Shown in pieces: positions 25,429 to 35,800 of a DNA stretch of 64,000 nucleotides. The stretch lies in assembly GCF_002019795.1 (NCBI RefSeq), contig NZ_KV917381.1, positions 4,482,500 through 4,546,499 on the forward strand. The letters are read 5' to 3'. A model generated the notes under the pieces. It was not told the origin of the DNA and ran no database searches. It worked only from the letters and a program-made list of their open reading frames with translations. The first letter of the stretch is position 1. Each line of letters begins with the position of its first letter. Origin of the DNA: Bacillus alkalicellulosilyticus. Its GTDB lineage: Bacteria > Bacillota > Bacilli > Bacillales > Bacillaceae_F. The translations under genes and the position numbers were made by a program.

Positions 25429-25556
25429 AGCAGGAAGAGCGATGGCTTGCTCACTGCGCGTGCTTTAATAAGAAGTACACTTATTAAAGCACTTTAAAAA
25501 AGAGGGCAGTGCCTTCGCGCATCGCAATTAATAAATACCGCTTTGCGGTTTTTATT
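25429..25556 (+). repeat. Structured intergenic repeat, copy 1
   Basis: A central perfect hairpin GTGCTTTAATAAG/CTTATTAAAGCAC (25460-25472 and 25480-25492) is enclosed by CACTGC (25452-25457) pairing with GCAGTG (25506-25511). The outer border carries GCGATGG and the reverse-related CGCATCGC (25518-25525). A terminator-like hairpin ACCGCtttGCGGT with Ts follows (25538-25556). A second copy with a different stem sequence is at 43264-43384. There is no gene from 25302 to 25671. Confidence 0.75.
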
Positions 25557-25671
25557 ATGCTTTTTCCTCTTCATAAACTCTTATGATACAATATATGTAA
25601 GAATATTGTATGAAAAACGATCAAGTGATAAAATAGCGTAAGCAAAAGGAACAGTAGAAGGTGGAAAAGTA

Positions 25672-26535
25672 GTGAAAATCTCAGTTAAAGCCCCGGCTAA
25701 AATCAATTTAACTTTGGATGTTCTTCATAAACGTAATGATGGATTTCATGAGGTTAAAATGATTATGACAACGGTTGATTTATCAGATCGAATTGATTTG
25801 GTGGAGCTCGATATTGATAAGATTATGGTTGAAGTATCAGAAGGTTTTGTTCCAAGTGATGAGCGTAACTTGGCATACCAGGCAGCGTTAAAGCTAAAGC
25901 AACGATATAACATTACCAAAGGTGTTTACATTTATATCACTAAGAACATCCCTGTCGCGGCTGGGCTAGCTGGTGGTAGTAGTGATGCAGCTGCGACTTT
26001 ACGTGGATTAAATCAACTATGGAATTTAGGTCTTTCAATTGAAGAGCTTGCGAGTGTAGGAAGGGAAATTGGTTCAGATGTAGCTTTCTGTGTCTATGGA
26101 GGAACGGCTTTAGCTACTGGTAGAGGAGAAATCATAGAACCTATTGCGTCCCCGCCGCCCGGTTGGGTCATTTTGGCGAAGCCGCCAATTGGAGTTTCTA
26201 CAGCGGATATATATCGTCGTCTTCAAGTAGATAAGGTTAGCCATTGCGATGAAACAGAAATGATCCGAGCTATTGAAACAAAAAATTTTCAGGGAATATG
26301 CAATAATCTACATAATGTATTAGAGGATGTAACCTTTTCTCTATATCCTGAAGTCCAAAATATTAAGGATCAAATGAAAAAGTTTGGTGCAGATGGTGTC
26401 TTAATGAGTGGAAGTGGACCAACAGTTTTTGGTTTAGTAAGCAAAGAATCAAGATTAAATCGAGTTTACAATGGCTTAAGAGGATTTTGTCATGATGTTT
26501 ACGCTGTTCGTTTAATTAATCAGCCTCACTCTTGA
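25672..26535 (+). CDS. ispE: 4-diphosphocytidyl-2-C-methyl-D-erythritol kinase
   Basis: A GHMP kinase in the MEP (non-mevalonate) isoprenoid pathway. The 287-residue protein starts with GTG 25672 after AGAAGGTGG and reads [17 protein letters not shown]. The ATP-binding GHMP motif is [15 protein letters not shown] (about 94-108) and the C-terminal [13 protein letters not shown] is the third family motif. Length is normal. Confidence 0.96.
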   Translation: MKISVKAPAKINLTLDVLHKRNDGFHEVKMIMTTVDLSDRIDLVELDIDKIMVEVSEGFVPSDERNLAYQAALKLKQRYNITKGVYIYITKNIPVAAGLAGGSSDAAATLRGLNQLWNLGLSIEELASVGREIGSDVAFCVYGGTALATGRGEIIEPIASPPPGWVILAKPPIGVSTADIYRRLQVDKVSHCDETEMIRAIETKNFQGICNNLHNVLEDVTFSLYPEVQNIKDQMKKFGADGVLMSGSGPTVFGLVSKESRLNRVYNGLRGFCHDVYAVRLINQPHS

Positions 26536-26561
26536 TAAAATACGTACAAAAATGGTATATT
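26532..26561 (+). promoter_or_regulatory. purR promoter
   Basis: TTGATA (26532-26537) and TATATT (26556-26561) are spaced 18, with TGG before the -10. The -35 overlaps the end of ispE. Confidence 0.65.
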
Positions 26562-26568
26562 ACATGTA

Positions 26569-26581
26569 AATATTCGGATTT
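26569..26581 (-). promoter_or_regulatory. Candidate PurBox at the purR start site
   Basis: The minus strand reads AAATCCGAATATT, matching 12 of 13 positions of the PurR operator consensus AWWWCCGAACWWT. It lies at the predicted purR transcription start, suggesting autoregulation as in B. subtilis. Only one box was found. Confidence 0.5.
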
Positions 26582-26595
26582 TGATGGAGGGCGCA

Positions 26596-27465
26596 ATGAA
26601 AAAATTAAAGCGAAGCGGTCGGTTAGTTGATATGACTAACTTTATGTTGCAAAATCCTCATAAACTCATTTCTTTAACTCATTTTTCTGAAAGATATCAA
26701 TCGGCTAAATCGTCTATAAGTGAAGATTTAGCAATTATTAAGGAAATTTTTGAAGGTCAAAGCATTGGATCGTTGTTAACTATCCCTGGTGCAAGTGGTG
26801 GGGTAAAATATATTCCGATGGTTAATAAAAAAGAGGCTGAGAAAATTATCTCTTCATTATGTACAACCCTGGCTGTATCTGATCGGATTCTTCCTGGCGG
26901 ATACTTGTATATGATGGACATTTTAGGTAGTCCTAAATTAATGAACGAAGTAGGCCGATTGTTTGCTGGTTTTTTTGCTAATCATAAAATTGATGCCATA
27001 ATGACAGTAGCAACAAAAGGCATTCCGATTGCCTATGCTGTAGGTCATTATTTAGATGTACCCGTTAGTATTGTTCGTCGGGATCATCGAGTAACGGAAG
27101 GGTCGATGGTAAGCATTAATTATGTATCTGGTTCATCAAAGCGGATACAAACGATGTCATTAGCTAGAAGAAGCTTAGAGGCCGGTGCAAATGTTTTAAT
27201 CATTGATGATTTTATGAAGGCGGGCGGAACGGTAAGAGGGATGATGGATTTACTAGAGGAGTTCCAAGCTAATGTAATTGGAATAGGGGTTCTCGTAGAA
27301 TCAGAGGAAGCCGAAGAACGGTTAGTAGATGATTATATTTCCATCGCTCGATTGGATAAGGTTGATGTAAAAGGTAAAGAAATATCAGTAGAACCTGGTA
27401 ATTTCATTAGGTTATTGAAAACAGAACTTAAGGAGGATGTATATGAAAGTAGTACAAACGAATAA
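26596..27465 (+). CDS. purR: Purine operon repressor PurR
   Basis: PurR represses purine synthesis and transport genes and is induced by PRPP. ATG 26596 (after GGAGGGC) is chosen over an upstream TTG and gives [17 protein letters not shown] and 289 residues. An N-terminal winged helix (about 1-75, including [10 protein letters not shown]) precedes a phosphoribosyltransferase-like domain with the PRPP loop [16 protein letters not shown]. The 3' end overlaps ridA by 23 bases. Confidence 0.96.
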   Translation: MKKLKRSGRLVDMTNFMLQNPHKLISLTHFSERYQSAKSSISEDLAIIKEIFEGQSIGSLLTIPGASGGVKYIPMVNKKEAEKIISSLCTTLAVSDRILPGGYLYMMDILGSPKLMNEVGRLFAGFFANHKIDAIMTVATKGIPIAYAVGHYLDVPVSIVRRDHRVTEGSMVSINYVSGSSKRIQTMSLARRSLEAGANVLIIDDFMKAGGTVRGMMDLLEEFQANVIGIGVLVESEEAEERLVDDYISIARLDKVDVKGKEISVEPGNFIRLLKTELKEDVYESSTNE

Positions 27466-27817
27466 TGCGCCAGCTGCAATTGGACCGTATTCACAAGGAA
27501 TTGTTGTGAACAACATGTTTTATTCTTCGGGACAAATCCCTTTAAATGCCGCAGGGGACTTAGTAGAAGGTGATATTAAAGTACAGGCGCATCAAGTGTT
27601 TAAAAACCTTCAAGCTGTCTTACAAGAGGCAGGAGCTACGTTAGAAACAGTAGTTAAAGCAACTGTATTTATTAAGGATATGAATGATTTCCCACTGCTG
27701 AATGAAGTATATGGCGAATATTTTTCTTTACATAAGCCTGCTCGTTCTTGTGTAGAAGTTGCTAGACTACCAAAAGATGTTTTAGTTGAAATTGAAGTTA
27801 TTGCGCTTGTGAAATAA
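27443..27817 (+). CDS. ridA: RidA family enamine/imine deaminase (YabJ)
   Basis: RidA trimers hydrolyse reactive enamine/imine intermediates released by PLP enzymes. ATG 27443 lies six bases after AGGAGG (27431-27436), so its ribosome-binding site is inside purR. The 124-residue protein has the signatures [17 protein letters not shown] and [19 protein letters not shown]. Coupling to purR matches B. subtilis, where YabJ was first linked to purine regulation. Confidence 0.95.
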   Translation: MKVVQTNNAPAAIGPYSQGIVVNNMFYSSGQIPLNAAGDLVEGDIKVQAHQVFKNLQAVLQEAGATLETVVKATVFIKDMNDFPLLNEVYGEYFSLHKPARSCVEVARLPKDVLVEIEVIALVK

Positions 27818-27820
27818 ATG

Positions 27821-27867
27821 AAAGATAACTCCTACGACTACTATTGGTCGCAGGAGTTATCTTTTTT
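27821..27867 (+). terminator. Terminator after ridA
   Basis: AAAGATAACTCCTacGAC and GTCGcaGGAGTTATCTTT form a long stem followed by Ts. Confidence 0.92.
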
Positions 27868-27975
27868 ACTAGTCTTTATAAACATAAAAAATGGTTAAGT
27901 GTTAAAAGTTTGTTTGACAAATCTTACAAAATATAAAAAAAATAAAAAAATGTTGAAATTTCTTGTTTAATAAGA

Positions 27976-28000
27976 AGGAATAACAAAATTTATATAGAAT
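27976..28000 (+). promoter_or_regulatory. spoVG sigma-H promoter
   Basis: AGGAATA (27976-27982), an 11-base spacer, and ATAGAAT (27994-28000) fit the sigma-H pattern AGGAWWW and RNNGAAT. The A/T-rich tract just upstream (27900-27960) fits the kind of DNA AbrB binds at spoVG. Confidence 0.7.
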
Positions 28001-28044
28001 TGATTGTTATAATGATTTATTTAAGAATAAAGGTGGTGACAATC

Positions 28045-28338
28045 ATGGAAGTGACAGATGTGAGACTACGCCGTGTAAACACGGAAGGAAGAATGCGTGC
28101 TATTGCCTCAATTACAATTGACAACGAATTTGTTGTTCATGATATTCGTGTAATTGACGGGAACAATGGTCTATTCGTTGCTATGCCTAGCAAGCGTACT
28201 CCAGATGGAGAATTTAGAGATATTGCTCATCCAATCTCTTCTTCAACTAGAGAAAAGATTCAATCGGCTGTTCTAGCTGAATACGAGCGTGCTGGGGATA
28301 TTGAAAAAGTCGAATATGAAGAAGCGGGTGCTTCTTAA
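28045..28338 (+). CDS. spoVG: SpoVG, septation and sporulation regulator
   Basis: SpoVG affects asymmetric septation and cortex formation, and homologues bind nucleic acids. ATG 28045 is chosen, after AAAGGTGGTGAC, giving [19 protein letters not shown] and exactly the 97-residue length of B. subtilis SpoVG. Longer versions starting upstream would overlap the predicted sigma-H promoter. [19 protein letters not shown] is the family core. Confidence 0.97.
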   Translation: MEVTDVRLRRVNTEGRMRAIASITIDNEFVVHDIRVIDGNNGLFVAMPSKRTPDGEFRDIAHPISSSTREKIQSAVLAEYERAGDIEKVEYEEAGAS

Positions 28339-28349
28339 AGTATGAATAA

Positions 28350-28390
28350 AAAATAACGGTCTTGTCAAACGACATGGCCGTTATTTTATT
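28350..28390 (+). terminator. Terminator after spoVG
   Basis: AATAACGGTC and GGCCGTTATT form a stem with a 14-base loop and T-rich tail. Confidence 0.82.
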
Positions 28391-28508
28391 TTTGTATGCG
28401 TTTCCATTTAATTAATTGCTTTTTCAATAAATTTCAAGTCTTAATATTCTTGAAATGGTTGCTTTTTTGAGATATATTCGTAAGGGAAAAAGATCTGTGG
28501 AGGTATAT

Positions 28509-29891
28509 ATGAGCAATAAGTTTGCAGTTATTCTCGCGGCGGGGCAAGGCACGCGTATGAAGTCAAAATTGTATAAAGTTCTTCATCCGGTTTGTGGTAC
28601 ACCAATGGTTCAACATGTAGTAAATGAGGTGTCAGCTCTTGGATTGGAGAGCATTGTAACTATTGTTGGGCATGGTTCAGAGAAGGTAAAAGAGCAATTG
28701 GGAGATACAGTTTCCTATGCACTACAAGAAGAACAGCTTGGAACCGGTCATGCAGTCATGCAAGCATCTAAAGTGTTAGGTGACAAGGAAGGTGTAACTC
28801 TTGTTCTATGCGGAGATACGCCATTAATTACAAAAGAAACAATGGCTTCATTAGTAGAACATCATGTAAATGAAGGAGCTAAAGCAACTGTACTTACAGC
28901 TCATGCTGATAACCCTACAGGATACGGAAGAATTGTTCGAAATGAAAATGGCTTAGTTGAACGAATTGTTGAACAAAAGGATGCTAATGATAAAGAAGTA
29001 AAGATTAAAGAAATCAATACAGGAACGTACTGCTTTGATAATAAGTATCTTTTTGAGTCATTAACTAAAGTAACAAATCACAATTCACAAGGAGAGTATT
29101 ATCTGCCAGATGTAATTGAGATACTACAAAAAGCAGGTGAAAAGATCGCTGCGTACAAAACGCCTTCCTTTGATGAAACAATTGGAGTAAATGATAGAGT
29201 CGCATTAGCCGAAGCGGAACGAATTTTACGAGCGAGAATTAATGAAGAATGGATGAAAAAAGGAGTTACATTCATTGATCCTACATCCACGTATATTTCT
29301 AAATCTGCAAATATCGGGCAAGATACGGTTATTTATCCAGGCACAGTGATTAGTGGAGAGACTACAATTGGTTCGGATTGTATGATTGGTCCCAACTCTG
29401 AAATCATTTCGAGTACGATTGGAAGTGGGACAGAGATTAAACAGTCAGTTGTACGTGATAGTGAAGTAGGAGATTTTGTTACGATTGGTCCGTTTGCGCA
29501 TATTCGACCAGAATCTAAAATTAACAACGATGCAAAGATTGGTAACTTTGTTGAGATTAAGAAAACGAACTTTGGTAAAGGCAGCAAAGCTCCTCATTTA
29601 AGTTATATTGGTGATGCTGAAATCGGAGAAAACGTTAATTTAGGTTGTGGCTCGATTACCGTAAATTATGATGGTACTAATAAACACAAAACAAAAGTTG
29701 GAGATAACGCATTTGTTGGTTGCAATTCGAATCTTGTCGCTCCAGTAACAGTCGGAAAAGGCGCTTATATCGCAGCTGGTTCAACGATTACTGATAATGT
29801 ACCAGAAGAAGCGCTTTCCATTGCGAGAACAAGACAAACGAACAAAGATCAGTATGTAAAAAAGATAAAGAAAAAGAAAGAAGATAACTAG
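28509..29891 (+). CDS. glmU: Bifunctional GlcNAc-1-P uridyltransferase / GlcN-1-P acetyltransferase
   Basis: Makes UDP-GlcNAc for peptidoglycan and teichoic acid. ATG 28509, after GTGGAGG, gives [19 protein letters not shown] and 460 residues; an upstream in-frame ATG at 28455 would add 18 atypical residues. The N-terminal uridyltransferase domain shows [19 protein letters not shown], and the C-terminal half is a left-handed beta-helix of hexapeptide repeats with [10 protein letters not shown] and [10 protein letters not shown]. prs follows 20 bases later. Confidence 0.97.
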   Translation: MSNKFAVILAAGQGTRMKSKLYKVLHPVCGTPMVQHVVNEVSALGLESIVTIVGHGSEKVKEQLGDTVSYALQEEQLGTGHAVMQASKVLGDKEGVTLVLCGDTPLITKETMASLVEHHVNEGAKATVLTAHADNPTGYGRIVRNENGLVERIVEQKDANDKEVKIKEINTGTYCFDNKYLFESLTKVTNHNSQGEYYLPDVIEILQKAGEKIAAYKTPSFDETIGVNDRVALAEAERILRARINEEWMKKGVTFIDPTSTYISKSANIGQDTVIYPGTVISGETTIGSDCMIGPNSEIISSTIGSGTEIKQSVVRDSEVGDFVTIGPFAHIRPESKINNDAKIGNFVEIKKTNFGKGSKAPHLSYIGDAEIGENVNLGCGSITVNYDGTNKHKTKVGDNAFVGCNSNLVAPVTVGKGAYIAAGSTITDNVPEEALSIARTRQTNKDQYVKKIKKKKEDN

Positions 29892-29910
29892 TTGGAGGTA
29901 ATACTTAAAG

Positions 29911-30861
29911 ATGACAAAAAATGGTGATCCACATTTAAAGGTTTTTACATTAAATTCTAATCCAGAGTTAGCTCATGAAATAACAGAACATCTAGGTGTA
30001 ACAATGGGGAAAAGTTCCGTCTCTCGCTTTAGTGATGGAGAAGTTCAAATCAACATAGAAGAAAGTATTCGTGGTGCTGACGTTTATTTAGTGCAATCTA
30101 CGTCAGCTCCTGCTAATGAACATATTATGGAGCTTCTTATCATGATCGATGCTCTTAAACGTGCATCAGCTGGTACAATCAATGTTGTCATACCATACTA
30201 TGGATATGCGCGACAGGACCGAAAAGCTAGAGCACGTGAACCGATTACATCAAAGCTTGTTGCAAACTTGCTAGAAAAAGCCGGAGCAACCAGAGTTTTA
30301 ACGCTAGATTTGCATGCTACTCAAATTCAAGGATTCTTTGATATCCCTGTTGATCAGCTTGTGGGTGTACCGATTTTGTCAGATTATTTTAAAGGCAAAG
30401 ATTTAGAAGATATCGTAATTGTCTCTCCAGACCATGGTGGAGTTATTCGCGCTAGAAAAATGGCTGACCGACTAAAAGCTCCTATTGCTATTATTGATAA
30501 GCGACGTCCAAAGCCAAATGTATCAGAGGTAATGAACATCGTTGGTCATGTTGAAGGAAAAACATGTATTATTATTGATGATATTATCGATACAGCTGGA
30601 ACAATAACACTTGCTGCTAATGCATTAGTCGAGCAAGGGGCAAAAGATGTATATGCATGTTGTACACATGCAGTTCTTTCAGGTCCAGCAATTGAAAGAA
30701 TTCAAAATTCAAAAATTAAAGAGTTAGTCATTACCAATACAATCAAACAGCCAGAAGAAAGAAAAATTGATAAAATTACTGTACTGTCAGTCGGTAAATT
30801 AATGGCTGATGCTATTATTCGTGTACATGAACATGCGTCTGTAAGTACGTTATTTGATTAA
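29911..30861 (+). CDS. prs: Ribose-phosphate pyrophosphokinase
   Basis: Makes PRPP from ribose-5-phosphate and ATP; PRPP also feeds the PurR and HprT functions encoded in this window. The 316-residue protein has the catalytic flexible loop [13 protein letters not shown] (about 97-109), SPDHGG, and the PRPP-binding [11 protein letters not shown] (about 220-230). ATG 29911 follows GTTGGAGGT. It is cotranscribed with glmU. Confidence 0.98.
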   Translation: MTKNGDPHLKVFTLNSNPELAHEITEHLGVTMGKSSVSRFSDGEVQINIEESIRGADVYLVQSTSAPANEHIMELLIMIDALKRASAGTINVVIPYYGYARQDRKARAREPITSKLVANLLEKAGATRVLTLDLHATQIQGFFDIPVDQLVGVPILSDYFKGKDLEDIVIVSPDHGGVIRARKMADRLKAPIAIIDKRRPKPNVSEVMNIVGHVEGKTCIIIDDIIDTAGTITLAANALVEQGAKDVYACCTHAVLSGPAIERIQNSKIKELVITNTIKQPEERKIDKITVLSVGKLMADAIIRVHEHASVSTLFD

Positions 30862-30868
30862 GATGTAT

Positions 30869-30893
30869 GTTTAAAAACCTCTATTAAGGGAAC
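30869..30893 (+). promoter_or_regulatory. Candidate sigma-B promoter of ctc
   Basis: GTTTAA (30869-30874), a 13-base spacer, and GGGAAC (30888-30893) fit the general-stress sigma-B pattern. The B. subtilis ctc gene is a classic sigma-B target. Confidence 0.7.
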
Positions 30894-30930
30894 AGTTTAT
30901 AAAGAGCTGAAAATTAATAGAGGTGATCAT

Positions 30931-31569
30931 ATGAGTACAGTACTAAAAGCAGAAGCTAGAAAAGACTTAAAGAATTCAGCAACTCGCAAATATCGTTTGA
31001 ATGGACAAGTTCCTGCTGTAGTTTATGGCAAGAAAACAGCAAGTCAACCTGTGGCTGTAAACGGCATCGAATTCATTAAAACAATTAAGGAAATAGGTAG
31101 AAATGGAATTATTTCCTTAGGTGTAAATGATAATAGCCATCAGGTTATTGTGACGGAAATACAATCAGATCCTTTAAGAGGAGACCTTGTTCATATTGAT
31201 TTCTTCGAAGTAGATATGAAATCAGAAATTGATGCCGATGTGCGTGTATCTCTTGTAGGTGAAGCTCCTGGAGTGAATGAAGGCGGTATCGTCTCTCATT
31301 TATTACATCAAGTTTCTGTCCGCTGCTTACCAGCAGACATTCCAGAATCAATTGAAGTTGATATTTCTGGCCTCAACGTTGGCGATTCAATATCAATTGG
31401 TGAAATTATTAATAATTATTCTGTGGCGATCCTTAATGAGCCAGATGAAACGATTGTAACTGTATTACATGCAGCTGCAGAAAAAGAACCAGGCCAAGGT
31501 CAAGAAGATGCAGAAGAAGCTGAAGCTGCTGAAGAGGCACAAACAGATAATACAACAGAACAAGAATAA
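30931..31569 (+). CDS. ctc: Ribosomal protein L25, general stress protein Ctc
   Basis: A 212-residue L25/TL5/Ctc protein that binds 5S rRNA. The N-terminal L25 domain (about 1-95) starts STVLKAEARKDLKNSATRKYR (quoted in part), a beta-barrel domain covers about 96-180, and the last ~30 residues are an acidic glutamate/alanine-rich tail. ATG 30931 follows AGAGGTGATC. A sigma-B promoter precedes it, so increased synthesis under stress is likely. Confidence 0.95.
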   Translation: MSTVLKAEARKDLKNSATRKYRLNGQVPAVVYGKKTASQPVAVNGIEFIKTIKEIGRNGIISLGVNDNSHQVIVTEIQSDPLRGDLVHIDFFEVDMKSEIDADVRVSLVGEAPGVNEGGIVSHLLHQVSVRCLPADIPESIEVDISGLNVGDSISIGEIINNYSVAILNEPDETIVTVLHAAAEKEPGQGQEDAEEAEAAEEAQTDNTTEQE

Positions 31570-31577
31570 ACTAGATG

Positions 31578-31608
31578 AGGTGTAGCCTGAAACGGCTATG
31601 CCTTTTTT
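31578..31608 (+). terminator. Terminator after ctc
   Basis: GGTGTAGCC and GGCTATGCC pair with two G-T wobbles and lead into six Ts. Confidence 0.75.
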
Positions 31609-31796
31609 AAACAGAAAAAATGGATAGGGTCAAAAAAGAAGAGCATTGGATTTTCACGCTAACCATATACCCTACTTGACTTTAAAAGAGGGTAGCACAA
31701 AACGCAGTGTTTCTAATAAAGGGAATGCTCCGTCTTCTTGTTATTCGTGGTATAGTAAACAGTAAGACTAAATTGTTTTTTGAGTAGGAGGATAAA

Positions 31797-32354
31797 ATGA
31801 AGCTAATTGTTGGTTTAGGAAACCCTGGAACAAAATACGACCAAACTAGGCACAATGTTGGTTTCGAAGTCATTGATTATTGTGCTAGACTGTTAGGGAT
31901 AACATTATCAGAATCGAAATGGAAAGGCCAATACGGTTTTACAACGATAAACGGAGAAAAAGTCTTTTTAGTAAAGCCTCTTACATATATGAATCTTTCT
32001 GGAGAATGTATTCGTCCGCTTATGGATTTTTATAAAATTGATGATTCAGAACTCCTTGTAGCCTATGATGACCTCGATTTACCTGTTGGGAAAATAAGAT
32101 TAAGACAAAAAGGTGGACATGGAGGTCACAATGGGATTAAATCGCTCATTGCACATGTCGGAACAACGGATTTTAAAAGGATACGTATCGGAATCGACAG
32201 ACCACAACAGGGTGAAAATGTAGCCAATTATGTGTTAGGAACGTTTCGACCTGATGAAAAAGAAGATATACATATGGCAATCGAACAAGCTGCAAAAGCT
32301 TGTGAATCTTGGATTTCAGAAGATTTTATTCAAGTAATGAATAAGTATAATTAA
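31797..32354 (+). CDS. pth: Peptidyl-tRNA hydrolase
   Basis: Recycles peptidyl-tRNA dropped by ribosomes; the B. subtilis allele is spoVC. The 185-residue protein has LIVGLGNPGTKYDQTRHNVGF with the catalytic histidine near 20, the PLTYMNLSG substrate-binding segment, and DDLDLPVGKIRLRQKGGHGGHNG (quoted as hallmark pieces). ATG 31797 follows GTAGGAGG. The gap before it (31609-31796) shows no clear promoter, but ctc ends with a terminator, so one is expected. Confidence 0.97.
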   Translation: MKLIVGLGNPGTKYDQTRHNVGFEVIDYCARLLGITLSESKWKGQYGFTTINGEKVFLVKPLTYMNLSGECIRPLMDFYKIDDSELLVAYDDLDLPVGKIRLRQKGGHGGHNGIKSLIAHVGTTDFKRIRIGIDRPQQGENVANYVLGTFRPDEKEDIHMAIEQAAKACESWISEDFIQVMNKYN

Positions 32355-32366
32355 TAGGAAAGTCAT

Positions 32367-32395
32367 GAATAATCTCCCCCGTTCAGGTTAAACTA
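32367..32395 (+). promoter_or_regulatory. Candidate sigma-F promoter of fin
   Basis: GAATA (32367-32371) and GGTTAAACTA (32386-32395) resemble sigma-F -35 and -10 elements, at a 14-base spacing. The -10 match is good and the -35 moderate. The gene is sigma-F-dependent in B. subtilis. Confidence 0.4.
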
Positions 32396-32436
32396 ACGAA
32401 TAAAAACTTGCATTTTTTCCAAGGGGGAACATTATA

Positions 32437-32667
32437 ATGACTATATATTATCGTTGCAGACATTGTAATCATAATGTAGGAAGCATAGATCAACATCAGG
32501 TTTCAACAACTCAGTTAGGTTTTGATGGGTTATCATCAACAGAAAGACAAGAAATGATCTCGTATGAAGGCAACGGTGATATTCATGTAAAGGTGATTTG
32601 TGAAGATTGTCAAGAAGCTCTTGACCGAAACCCGTTATTTCATGAACAAGAAACATTCATTCAATGA
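32437..32667 (+). CDS. fin: Anti-sigma-F factor Fin (YabK)
   Basis: Fin inhibits sigma-F in the forespore and helps the change to sigma-G. The 76-residue length matches B. subtilis Fin. Two CxxC pairs, C7/C10 ([12 protein letters not shown]) and C55/C58 ([10 protein letters not shown]), form the zinc site. ATG 32437 follows CAAGGGGGAAC. Together with gin and bofA in the same window it belongs to the sporulation sigma-factor checkpoints. Confidence 0.95.
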   Translation: MTIYYRCRHCNHNVGSIDQHQVSTTQLGFDGLSSTERQEMISYEGNGDIHVKVICEDCQEALDRNPLFHEQETFIQ

Positions 32668-32694
32668 AAAAAACGTGTTTCTTAGCAGAATTCG

Positions 32695-32724
32695 AGCTTT
32701 GGTAGAAGTACCAAAGCATTTTTC
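32695..32724 (+). terminator. Terminator after fin
   Basis: GCTTTGGTA and TACCAAAGC form a 9-bp perfect stem with a 4-base loop and a T run. Confidence 0.88.
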
Positions 32725-32811
32725 TGTTCTTAGATGAGAGGGAAAACAATATATCCATAGGAGACAAAGTGGATTATTCGGTTTTTACATATGATTGTAG
32801 GGGGAACATCG

Positions 32812-35800
32812 ATGTTGGGTTTACAGCACTACTTATTAGAGAACGATGAGTTTAAAGCGGTTTCCAATAGTGTAGAAGCAAACTTAAAGGAACAATTGAT
32901 TGCTGGGTTAACAGGGTCTGCTAGAACCTTATTTATGGCAGCGCTCTATCGAGATACGAAAAAACCGCAAATACTCGTAACTCATAATTTATTTCAAGCA
33001 CAAAAACTATATGAAGATCTTACCTCATTACTAGAAAATGACGAAGTCTACCTATATCCAGTAAATGAGCTCATCTCAGCAGAAATAGCGATTGCCAGTC
33101 CTGAAATGAAAGCTCAAAGGATAGAGGTTCTAAATAAACTAACAGGTGATTTCAAAGGAATTATTATTGTTCCTATGGCAGGGCTTCGAAGACTATTGCC
33201 ACCTAAAGAACTTTGGCAAAAAAGTCAGATTAAATTCTCTGTCGGCAGTGAGATTGAAATTGACAGACTATTAAAACATTTAGTTTCTATAGGATATGTG
33301 AGAGTTGATATGGTTTCAGCTCCAGGAGAGTTTAGCATTAGGGGAGGCATTATTGATGTTTACCCGCTAACGGAGGAACTTCCACTACGTATTGAATTAT
33401 TTGATACAGAAATTGACTCCATACGATATTTTAGTGTAGAAGATCAGCGCTCCCACGATAAAATATCAGAAGTATCTATTGGTCCTGCAAGTGAAGTTAT
33501 ATTATATAACGAGGATTTTCAGCACGGAGCAAAAAGATTAGAAGAACAGCTGGCTACAAGCCTGCAAAAGATAAAAAATAAAACAGTTAAAGAAAAAATG
33601 ACCCAACATATCTCATATGAAGTCCAACAACTTAAAGGTAATGCAACCTTTCAAGGAATGTATAAATATATGTCACTTTATTATGACCGGTTAACTAGTA
33701 TAACCGATTATTTAAGTGACCATTTTGTCATGGTCATAGATGAAATCAGTAGAGTTCAGGAAATGGCTCAAAGTCTCGATAAAGAAGAGGGCGAGTGGTT
33801 AACGACTCTAATTGAACAGGGAGAAATGGTAAGAGATATTCATATATCAAAAGAATTCTCAGAAATCATACATCAATCCAACTACCCAATCATCTATATG
33901 TCATTATTTTTACGGCATGTACCAGGAACAAATCCATTAAACATTGTAAGTATGAACTGTAAATCGATGCAAAACTTCCATGGTCAACTACATTTATTGA
34001 AAAGTGAAAGTGAGAGATGGGAGAAATCAAAGTATAAAGTCGTCTTTTTAGCTGCTAATAAAGAAAGAGCTAAAAGACTTCGACATGTTTTAGAAGATTA
34101 CAAGATTAATGCAGAGTTACTTGATGGAGTAGGTAGAACCTTGCCAGAAGCGACGCAAATCATGATAGGAGATTTAAATAGTGGTTTTGAACTGCCTCAT
34201 CAAAAGTTAGTAGTCATTACAGAAGAGGAAGTATTCACAAAAAAGGTAAAGAGGACGCAAAGGAAACAGAAGATTTCTAATGCGGAACGCATTAAAAGCT
34301 ACTCTGAACTTCAAGTGGGTGACTTGGTCGTACATGCCAACCATGGAGTAGGAAAATATTTAGGAATTGAAACGTTAGAAATTAATGGAGTTCATAAAGA
34401 CTATTTACACTTACGATACGCCGGAAATGATAAACTTTATGTTCCAGTAGAACAAATTGACCAGGTACAAAAATTTGTAGGTTCAGAGGATAAAGATCCT
34501 AAAATCTATGCACTCGGCGGTAATGATTGGAAGAAAGTTAAACGAAAAGTTCGTTCTTCAGTCGAGGATATTGCAGACGATTTAATTAAACTTTATGCTG
34601 AGCGAGAAGCAAGTAAAGGGTATGCATATTCCAAGGATGTGCCAGAACAAATTGAATTTGAGGCTTCATTTCCCTACCAAGAAACTGAAGATCAAATTAG
34701 AGCCATATCTGAAATTAAAAAAGACATGGAAATGGAAAGACCGATGGACAGACTCCTATGTGGCGATGTAGGGTATGGAAAAACAGAGGTAGCCATCCGT
34801 GCAGCATTTAAAGCAATTATGGATGGAAAACAAGTCGCCATCCTTGTGCCTACTACCATCCTGGCCCAACAGCATTATGAAACCATCCGTGAACGCTTTG
34901 CTGAACACGCCATAGGTATCGGTGTTTTGAGTAGGTTTAAAACGAAAAAAGAACAAACCGAGACAATGAAGGGCATTAAAAATGGGACAGTTGATATTGT
35001 CGTAGGTACACACCGTCTGTTATCTAAAGATGTACAATTTAAAGATTTAGGTCTTCTGATTGTCGATGAAGAACAACGATTTGGTGTGACACATAAAGAA
35101 AAAATAAAACAAATGAAAGCAAATATCGATGTACTTACACTAACGGCGACGCCGATTCCGAGAACATTACACATGTCAATGTTAGGGGTGCGCGATTTAT
35201 CGGTTATTGAAACACCACCAGAAAATCGTTTCCCAGTTCAAACGTATGTTGTAGAGTATAATGCTAGTCTAGTGAAGGAAGCGATTGAGCGTGAATTAAC
35301 TAGAGGTGGGCAAGTGTATGTCCTTTATAATCGTGTTGAAACGATTAGCCAAATGGCTGAACAGATTAATAGCCTTATCCCTGATTCGCGAGTAAGTTTT
35401 GCTCATGGACAGATGAATGAACGTGAGCTTGAATCCATTATGCTTGATTTCCTTGAGGGGAACAGTGATGTATTGGTTACAACAACGATTATTGAAACAG
35501 GTGTTGATATTCCAAATGTAAATACGCTAATTATTTGCGATGCCGATCGAATGGGGTTATCCCAGTTGTATCAGATTCGAGGGCGTGTAGGAAGGTCAAA
35601 TCGAGTAGCTTATGCTTATTTTACTTATCAAAAAGATAAAGTATTAACAGAAGTAGCTGAAAAACGATTACAAGCCATAAAAGAATTTACCGAGCTTGGT
35701 TCAGGTTTTAAAATTGCAATGCGTGATCTTTCGATTCGGGGAGCGGGTAATTTACTTGGGGCTCAACAACATGGATTTATTGAATCCGTTGGCTTTGACT

